From positions 603,687 to 667,686 of the forward strand of contig MU400513.1 in the NCBI GenBank assembly GCA_022578965.1: a stretch of 64,000 nt of DNA, given 5' to 3'. Both the position numbers and the translations under genes were made by a program. Origin of the DNA: Xylaria sp. FL1777 (lineage: Eukaryota; Ascomycota; Sordariomycetes; Xylariales; Xylariaceae). This document shows, one piece after another, positions 57,579 through 64,000 of the stretch. The notes under the pieces were generated by a model. The model was not told the DNA's origin, made no database searches, and was given only the letters and a program-made list of their open reading frames with translations. Within the stretch, counting starts at the first letter, position 1. Every line of letters starts with the position of its first letter.

Positions 57579-58953
57579 TCCTGTGAGTCATCTCCTCCGG
57601 CATCGAATGCAACCATCAGTCTGGTTGGTTGGCATTTCGGATGATGTGGGAGCCTCTTCTATTGGCTTGCGTGCTGGCGGCGGCATTATGCTGCGAAGAA
57701 CAATATCCGGCCCAGCTGGCGCAACGCGCGAAATCCCGGGATCGAGCAAAATGGCAGATTCTGCTCACGGCGCGCTCGCGACAATGACACCACCAGTCCA
57801 GATCACCACGCTCTGAATGGCCAGGCGGCACAACGGCCACAACGCCAGTGTCTTACCACTTGCGCGTCCTCGTTATTGAACACCGCCCGCGGACTGATTT
57901 GGGGGCCAAAGTCCAGGCGGACTGAAGGGCTCATTCTCTGGCACCTTCCCCTTTTTCGGTGTAAACCTCCCTCTTGTATGGCTCCGGCCGCTTTATGGAG
58001 GGCTACACAAAGCCAGCTGTCTACCCATTCTCGAAATTTCCAGCAATTTTTTTTTTTCGCCGTCACCCCCTTTTGTTTCCGAGTTGCTATGAGCTAGAGC
58101 CCTGAACCTAGACCTGAACTTGAATCCGAACCTGAAATGTGAGCCTGAAATCTTATACCCTGACCGCAATGCCCCCACATCAGCAGCATTGCGCGGTGCG
58201 TGCCGAGACGAGGGCAGGGTCTTATCACAGCACTAGATAATGAATAAGCAGAAACGTCCGGGTAAAACAAGGATAGCTTGCTTGATAATCCCACGCCACG
58301 GCCTAACTCTTTTTATTAGGTATTATTTTTGTGATTCTCTCTTTTTTTTTTCGCGGTGGTGGGCTGGACCCTGGGATGCTGAGGCTCATATGCCCCGAAG
58401 GATTGCTACCTTCAGACGATGGGGCGTTGCCTAGAGTATGACTCTATGCGACGAGGCAGCCAACCTTCGTCTCAAGTATACTTCTTGTACAGGGTACAGG
58501 TAGTGCCGCACGAAAAGACGGCTTTTGTTTCTGTTGCATGTGTGCAAATTGTACCTTTGCGCAGCGACTGGACTGCGCCGGCAGAGTGGCAGAGCCCCCG
58601 TTCGCAAATTGAATACCACCGACGGCTTTGTATAAGACTCCTTCCGGGTCTGCTCTTCGCTTTGCGTCTTTTAATTTCCTCCGTATTGCGGACCCATTCA
58701 GCTATTACTGGTAGATTGTCTTGTTTCTGTCGAAGGCTATATTCATCTTTATATAGTCTGCGTCCTATTTTTTTCACCGCTTGCTTGACTCATTCTCACC
58801 TACCAATCAATCACCTCTCATCTACCACCACCCACTGCAAGCTGTCGTCAAGGCGACCCGTCCCATCACGCTGCCTATTTGCAGCGACGTAACTCAATTC
58901 GATAACATCATTCGTCCTTTTTTTCGCCTTAGAAAAATAAGAGGAGCGCCATC

Positions 58954-59880
58954 ATGTCCGAGCCTCGCCACGTCAAGTTCTCATCCTCTCCACCGGTTCC
59001 GAGGGGTGTTCTAAAGCATACAGAACCCCATCCCCGTGACTCAGGAGTCGGTTCGTCTTCTAGTGACCACACTGGCTCAAGTGGTAGTCTTGACGAGAGA
59101 TTTACAGTCCGGGACTATAATATCCAGAGCAACAATGTCGATGCTCTACGTGAAGCGCTGTCCGATACAATCAAAGATGTCGAGAACTGGAAGACTAGAT
59201 ATCTCAAGAAGAACAACGAACATATCGAGACACGCAGAAATCTCAAAAACACGGAAAATCGCTATCGGGACTCAATCGAACAAAACGAGACAATGCAAGC
59301 TAAACTGGAAAGTATGGACGACCGGATGGCGAAACAGGATGTGGCGCTTGAGATAGCGAACACAAAGATCAGCGAGCTGGAATCCGACCTGGCCGAATGG
59401 AAGGATAGATATATGGCCCTTCATGAACTTTACGAGGCAGCAAGACATTCGGCAGATGCATCCGTTGTTTCCGGGGGGTCCGGTGAGCATTCACCGGGTC
59501 CCGGTCGAACTCGAAGCCATAGGGAGAAGAGGGACAGCGCAGAAATGACCTCCCGTATGAAGGAACGCATCAACAGGGACCAACAAGACTCAGGAAGTTC
59601 ACACGCATCGAAAAGTTCGCGCAGCTCTGAGGCCACCGTGTCTTCAAAACGCTCCAGTCATAAACCTACTGTATCTGCAAGTGACAAGCCTTACATTGAG
59701 AAGATGCCGAGAGCTAGTGTCAGTAATTTGACGTCGCCGCGACACCATGGTACCTATACTCTCACCTCGGCATCGTCCTCTTCATCATCGCGAAAAAATG
59801 GAACCGGCCCGTCATCTCGCCGTGAGAACGGCGATTATATCGCGCATCCCCTTCCTGACCGTACTAGACACGCCAGTTAA
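58954..59880 (+). CDS. Coiled-coil, Ser-rich-tailed protein, function unknown
   Basis: A single exon encodes 308 residues. The ATG at 58954 follows GCGCCATC and a long pyrimidine-rich leader. The N-terminus (about 1-55) is Ser/Pro-rich with RHVKFSSSPPVPRGVLKHTE and RDSGVGSSSSDH. I recall this type of start from conserved fungal proteins with VRF/VKFSSSPP and DSGVGS elements. About residues 60-170 are coiled coil (NNVDALREALSDTIKDVENW, NLKNTENRYRDSIEQNET, LESDLAEWKDRYMALHELYE). From about 175 to the end the protein is basic and Ser-rich (SKSSRSSEATVSSKRSS; a run of Ser near 285), likely disordered and phosphorylated. There are no enzyme motifs. It is intact. Confidence 0.78.
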   Translation: MSEPRHVKFSSSPPVPRGVLKHTEPHPRDSGVGSSSSDHTGSSGSLDERFTVRDYNIQSNNVDALREALSDTIKDVENWKTRYLKKNNEHIETRRNLKNTENRYRDSIEQNETMQAKLESMDDRMAKQDVALEIANTKISELESDLAEWKDRYMALHELYEAARHSADASVVSGGSGEHSPGPGRTRSHREKRDSAEMTSRMKERINRDQQDSGSSHASKSSRSSEATVSSKRSSHKPTVSASDKPYIEKMPRASVSNLTSPRHHGTYTLTSASSSSSSRKNGTGPSSRRENGDYIAHPLPDRTRHAS

Positions 59881-61835
59881 TCGGAAATTTTCATCCGACT
59901 ATGCTCGCGACGTAAGTCGGTATCACAACTGATCATCGGCCATGTCACTGCTATCTTACGTTTCACGGCATACGCAGCCGCGTCATAGATCTAGAAGTCG
60001 AGTCTATGAAACCTGCTATTCAGTTCCATATTACCTAGCAACACATCACAGCATACGATTCTTGAATTCGGATACATTCTATCTCTGGGACCACGTAACG
60101 TCAACAAGGCAGCCGGGAACGGAGGGACGTTGAATGCTCCATGTTCGAAGCCCATGTCAATGTCCGCGGGTGCCTGCGCTGCTCAAGGCACGGGTCATCT
60201 TTGTGCTGCCTCAACTCCCGGTCTCAATCAGTATGACACGATCGATGCCATGCACCCACCCCCGCCTTGGATCCTAGGCAGCCGCTCACTTGGAACTCAT
60301 CCCATCCCTCCATTGGTTCATGATGATCCCTTGCATACCAACAGTTCTCGATCTCGACCCCTTGCCGTTCACCCCCTTCCTCACCCCCGCCTTTGGTCAT
60401 CAGTGTACACACCATACCTGGGGCCTTGCCTAGGGTTCGAGCCTGCACGATGATCCCCCTACACACTTTCCTTTGTCGGAGCAAGAGGATTTGAGGACGC
60501 TCATTGTCGAGGTCATACCGTGGCTACACTTTCCTTACGTCATAGACCGGGTTCTTACCCCTTGCTGGTATGGGCAACTATATATAGAGTGTAAGGCCTT
60601 GGCAACGGCCGAGGCGTTACGGGATCATGTTAAAGGAACTTATTGGCGTTGTCTGTTTTGGCGGGAGCGATTGAGCTTCTCGTCTTTTTTTGTTTGCGGT
60701 AGGCATCGCTTACTACGTTCCTAGGGTGAAAGGTATTATGTAGTATTTTTGTTATGATGTTCATGTATGGGGCGATGACTCGTGTTCGGCTACTGGAAAT
60801 GGGAAGTGAGGTGGTGTGGGAACTTAGTTGTTTGGCTATTAGACTGTACCGGGGTAGGATAACCCATATGTACAGCCTGGCGTCAAAGTGTATTGAAAAG
60901 TGTTTTTTTAGCTGGTATACACACATACCCTATAGACGTACTGTAACGTACACTGTTGTTTTTAGTGATAGAGTTGGATGGGAATGATACTTATGAGGGC
61001 GGCAATGCATCTCGGAGCACTCTGATACCGGTACCATAGAATAGTCGGCGACATAAAAAAATTTCATTTCTCACGTTAATCAAAGCATAAGCTGACGAAG
61101 AGACGTCTCACATTAGGGGTTATTTATAATTGGAATAACCCTTCAGCATTCTCGCAGCGTGTTGCAATCTCATCTTCTACCCTTCGCTTCTGTATCTGGC
61201 TCTGCTAAAATCACGTGCGGTCTCCTTTTTCATTTCAAGACGACTTCCGCACTCTTACCACGTACGATGAGAACTTGGAAAAAGATGGTTTTTCATCTTA
61301 GAATTATGTTATGGTACATTCTGATGAGGAAAGAATTGATTACCAGATGCTTTGCCAAATTCCCTATAAATAAAGCCTCTCTTAGCTGTATCCTTTCCCC
61401 TGCGAGGCGAGTAGGCAACCAGTACAATAAAAATTAGGTAGTTAATCGATACATCTTTGATTTTCTTCTTTTTGCTTCTTTGGGTGTTTAAATGACAACA
61501 AATCTTGGCAGTAATTGGGCCTTCTCAGTGGAGGCTAGGTCTAATGCGTAGGTAGGTATTCGCCTACGTGATATTATGAAATAAAAGGCCTAATTTACGG
61601 GGGTGATGTAACATATTTGATAGCGCTAGGCCCGCTAAAGTTTTAGCCAGTGAAAGAATGCCAAGGACAATATCGAAAACCTCAGCCACTTCAATTCAAT
61701 CACATACGACTCGAAAGAATTCACCACTTTCTCAGGAGAAGCCTCATACTAAGATAACATTGTGAATGACCTAGGTACACACTGCCCGTGCCGGTCCTGT
61801 CACATCGGGGCTCTTAATCGCCCGTGACCACGACA
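59881..61835. other. Gene-free region
   Basis: About 2 kb with no supportable gene. Open frames at 60130-60453, 60473-60724 and 61159-61437 have no recognisable domain. TAGGTAGGTA occurs near 61540-61560. Confidence 0.5.
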
Positions 61836-63844
61836 ATGGCTACAGAAAGCAAAACGTTTGAGACAGAAGGCGTCCGCGTCGCCATCGAGGGCTGCGTATG
61901 ATACCACCCTCTGCAAGAGACATAAAGGCCATTTACTCACATCATCAATAGGGACATGGAACACTGGACGCCATTTACGCATCCGTTGACAAGGCTAGCA
62001 AGGCGCGAGGATGGGATGGCGTCGACTTGCTCATCATCGGTGGCGACTTCCAGGCCGCGCGCAACGCCGCAGACCTCTCTGTCATGGCGGTGCCAGCCAA
62101 ATACAGGCAGCTAGGTGATTTCCGGTCTTACTACAACGGCAAGAAGAAAGCGCCTTATCTGACTCTCTTCATCGCCGGGAACCATGAGGCAAGCTCGTAC
62201 CTATGGGAGTTATACTACGGCGGCTGGGTAGCGCCGAACATGTACTACCTCGGTGCCGCCAATGTTCTACGCTTCGGACCCTTGAGGATTGCAGGGATGA
62301 GTGGCATCTGGAAGGGGTTTGACTATCGCAAGCCGCACCATGAGCGACTCCCTTTTAACCAGGACGACATCAGGAGCTTCTACCATGTGCGTGAGATAGA
62401 CGTACGGAAACTACTACTCCTGAGGGAACAGGTTGATGTCGGCATCAGCCATGATTGGCCGCGGGCCATAGAGACTCACGGAGACTCTAAGGCGTTGTGG
62501 AAAAAGAAACCTGACTTCAGACAGGAAAGTATTGATGGGCAATTAGGAAACCCAGCTGCCGGATATGTCATGGATCGACTGAGACCGGCATATTGGTTTT
62601 CAGCGCACTTGCATTGCAAGTTCACCGCTATCAAAACATATAAACCACCTGACGTTGAGCCAGCCCAGACCGAGGCCGGCGTCACAGAGATACCTCCTCT
62701 AGACCCAGAACATGAGCAAGCCACGGGAAATCCAGATGAGATTGATCTCGACGATGAAGATAACGAACTGCCTGCTGGAGATGCGACTAGTATCGAAAAG
62801 CCAGTAGCTTCAATACCACAAACATCTTCATCAACAGTGACAGACGAAATACGCGCCCAACTCCCTGCATCATTCGCAACACCCAAACCAAAGCTAACCC
62901 CAGGACAGCCGGTGCCCCCTAGCATAACGAACACGACAACAAGATTCCTAGCCCTAGACAAGTGTCTCCCAGGCCGCAAGTTCATCCAGGTCTGCGACCT
63001 ACAACCCGTCGACCCAACCCACCTAACCCTGTACCCCCCCTCTCAATCCTCACCCAAGCGCAAACGCCGAGCAAGTCGCTACACTCTCTCCTACGATGCC
63101 GAGTGGCTCGCCATCACGCGCGTCTTCGCGCAGGACCTGATCATTGGCGACCCTACAGCCACCGTACCGCCGGACCTCGGCGAGGAGGCCTACAGGCCGC
63201 TAATCGACGCGGAGCGCGCCTGGGTCGACGAGCACGTCGTGCGCGCGGGCAAGCTGGCCGTGCCGCACAACTTCGCCGTCACGGCGCCCCCGCACGTCGA
63301 GGGCCAGCCCGAGACCGTCCCGCACCAGCCCGAGGAGTACACGAACCCGCAGACGGCCGCGTTCTGCGAGCTCGTCGGCGTGCCGAATCTCTGGGACGCG
63401 AGCCCCGAGGAGCGCGCCGAGAGGATGGCTAGGGGCCCGCCGCCTAGCTCGGGAGGAGGAGGAGGGGGTGGCGGAGGTGGAGGCGGGCAGCGGCGCGGTG
63501 GGTTCGCGGGACGAGGGGGACGCGGGGGCCAGAGAGGTCGGGGAGGTGGTGGGGGATCTGGGCGCGGACGAGGAGGATTCCATCGTGGGGGTGGGAGGGG
63601 AGGCGGGAGAGGAGGCGGGAGAGGGGGAAGGGGAGGAGGAGGTGGTGGCGGTGCTCGACATTATCATTCCATGGCATCTGACCGCCTCGTTCAGGGAGTC
63701 CAGTGGCAACTCAAAGACGCAGAGATGCCGGCGACGACGGTCGTGCCTAATTTGCTTATGCAGAGACGCGCGCCGTCGATTGGTTTGCACTGCGGGCTTG
63801 TTCGGACTGCTACGCGCGCTCTGCTTGGTAGATGCCGGGTATAA
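61836..63844 (+). CDS. DBR1: RNA lariat debranching enzyme Dbr1
   Basis: I join 61836-61895 and 61952-63844, giving about 650 residues. The 56-base intron (GTATGA donor, CAATAG acceptor) splits the first metal motif, which reads VAIEGCGHGTLDAIYASVDK after joining. The other metallophosphoesterase motifs follow in order: IIGGDFQAAR (about 49), IAGNHEASSYLWELYYGGW (about 94), GISHDWPR (about 184) and WFSAHLHCKF (about 235). Dbr1 hydrolyses the 2'-5' bond of excised intron lariats in the nucleus. An acidic linker (about 255-300) precedes the conserved C-terminal domain (LALDKCLPGRKFIQVCDL, YDAEWLAITRVFAQDL). The last 130 residues contain a glycine/arginine tract of RGG type (about 520-590) encoded by GGA/GGT/GGC repeats, then 60 residues without known motif. 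Family assignment is very secure; the extreme C-terminus is less so. Confidence 0.93.
63460..63655. repeat. GGN-rich low-complexity coding repeat in DBR1
   Basis: Nearly continuous GGA, GGT, GGG, GGC and CGA/CGG codons give long Gly runs with RGG and RGRGG units. It is a purine-rich microsatellite-like tract, prone to expansion and to sequencing error. Confidence 0.85.
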
Positions 63845-63928
63845 GGACACCCTGCCCTCCTCCCCATTTTCTCGTGGTAGCGAAGCTACATGTAAGCTTA
63901 TAATAGCAAACTTGTATACTAAATAGCT

Positions 63929-63929
<1 letters not shown>

Positions 63930-63995
<66 letters not shown>
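63930..63995. repeat. Run of 66 consecutive G
   Basis: After ATAGCT the plus strand has 66 G without interruption, then AGTGG to the window end. A perfect G tract of this length is unusual in fungal DNA. It may be a contig-end artefact or a true homopolymer. Confidence 0.9.
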
Positions 63996-63996
<1 letters not shown>

Positions 63997-64000
63997 GTGG

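Larger units (their letters stand above)
54429..58953. other. Long gene-free region
   Basis: About 4.5 kb without a supportable gene. It contains a G14 run followed by GT repeats (57180-57200), GTAGTGTA repeats (57250-57297), dense TACCTA/TAGGTA words (57341-57422) and an 11-base tandem repeat (57546-57578). T-rich and pyrimidine-rich DNA from about 58320 to 58953 probably includes promoter and leader of the next gene. Confidence 0.5.

Noticed and set aside
58419..58892. Plus-strand frame of 157 codons before the Ser-rich coiled-coil gene
   Set aside because: It lies in the pyrimidine-rich leader and promoter, has no motif, and stops 60 bases before the true start.
63200..63850. Long minus-strand frame (about 216 codons) opposite the DBR1 3' half
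   Set aside because: It is the antisense of a GC- and GGN-rich coding region. Its Ser/Pro runs simply mirror the Gly/Arg codons of Dbr1.

Overview
The window is nuclear DNA of a filamentous ascomycete. Genes are compact and carry short GT-AG introns (46-76 bases) with CTAAC/CTAAT/CTGAC-like branch sites. Several families present (HET domain, fungal HNH protein, SAT4/PTH11-type rhodopsin-like membrane protein, AA9 LPMO, benzoate 4-hydroxylase P450) are typical of Pezizomycotina. Intergenic DNA is AT-rich and sprinkled with CCTAGGTA/TAGGTAGGTA words, which suggests a Sordariomycete, possibly Xylariales; that placement is inference.

Layout. 0-10 kb: left edge without a firm gene, a conserved hypothetical gene (2.6-3.6 kb), a truncated HNH-family relic (5.3-5.7 kb), an OB-fold gene (5.9-7.1 kb) and a two-exon orphan gene (7.9-9.3 kb). 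10-16.5 kb: an eight-exon Hsp70-like ATPase and a HET-domain gene. 18-29 kb: an ent-kaurene-oxidase-like P450, a small conserved membrane-protein gene with a 5'-UTR intron, an APH-fold kinase-like gene and an F-box gene. 30-39 kb: a benzoate 4-monooxygenase-type P450 (CYP53 family), a two-TM small protein, an AA9 LPMO with an 8-base micro-exon, and a six-repeat, propeller-like protein. 41-49.5 kb: an MFS drug/H+ antiporter, a seven-TM rhodopsin-like protein with a 20-base micro-exon, an HNH-family gene broken by one in-frame TGA, and the ribosomal protein gene RPL25 (uL23). 53-64 kb: two coiled-coil genes in long gene-poor stretches, the lariat debranching enzyme gene DBR1 with a very glycine-rich tail, and a run of 66 G at the right end.

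Housekeeping genes (RPL25, DBR1, probably the OB-fold and small conserved genes) are mixed with accessory genes. The AA9 enzyme and the benzoate hydroxylase fit a plant-degrading life style. Two P450s and an MFS transporter are present, but there is no polyketide, non-ribosomal peptide or terpene synthase, so they are not a secondary-metabolite cluster within this window. The stretch 7.9-16.5 kb (orphan helical protein, Hsp70-like ATPase, HET protein) is the most accessory-looking block. I found no convincing tRNA, rRNA, intact transposon or CRISPR array. Exon joins were worked out by hand from splice signals, reading phase and family resemblance.
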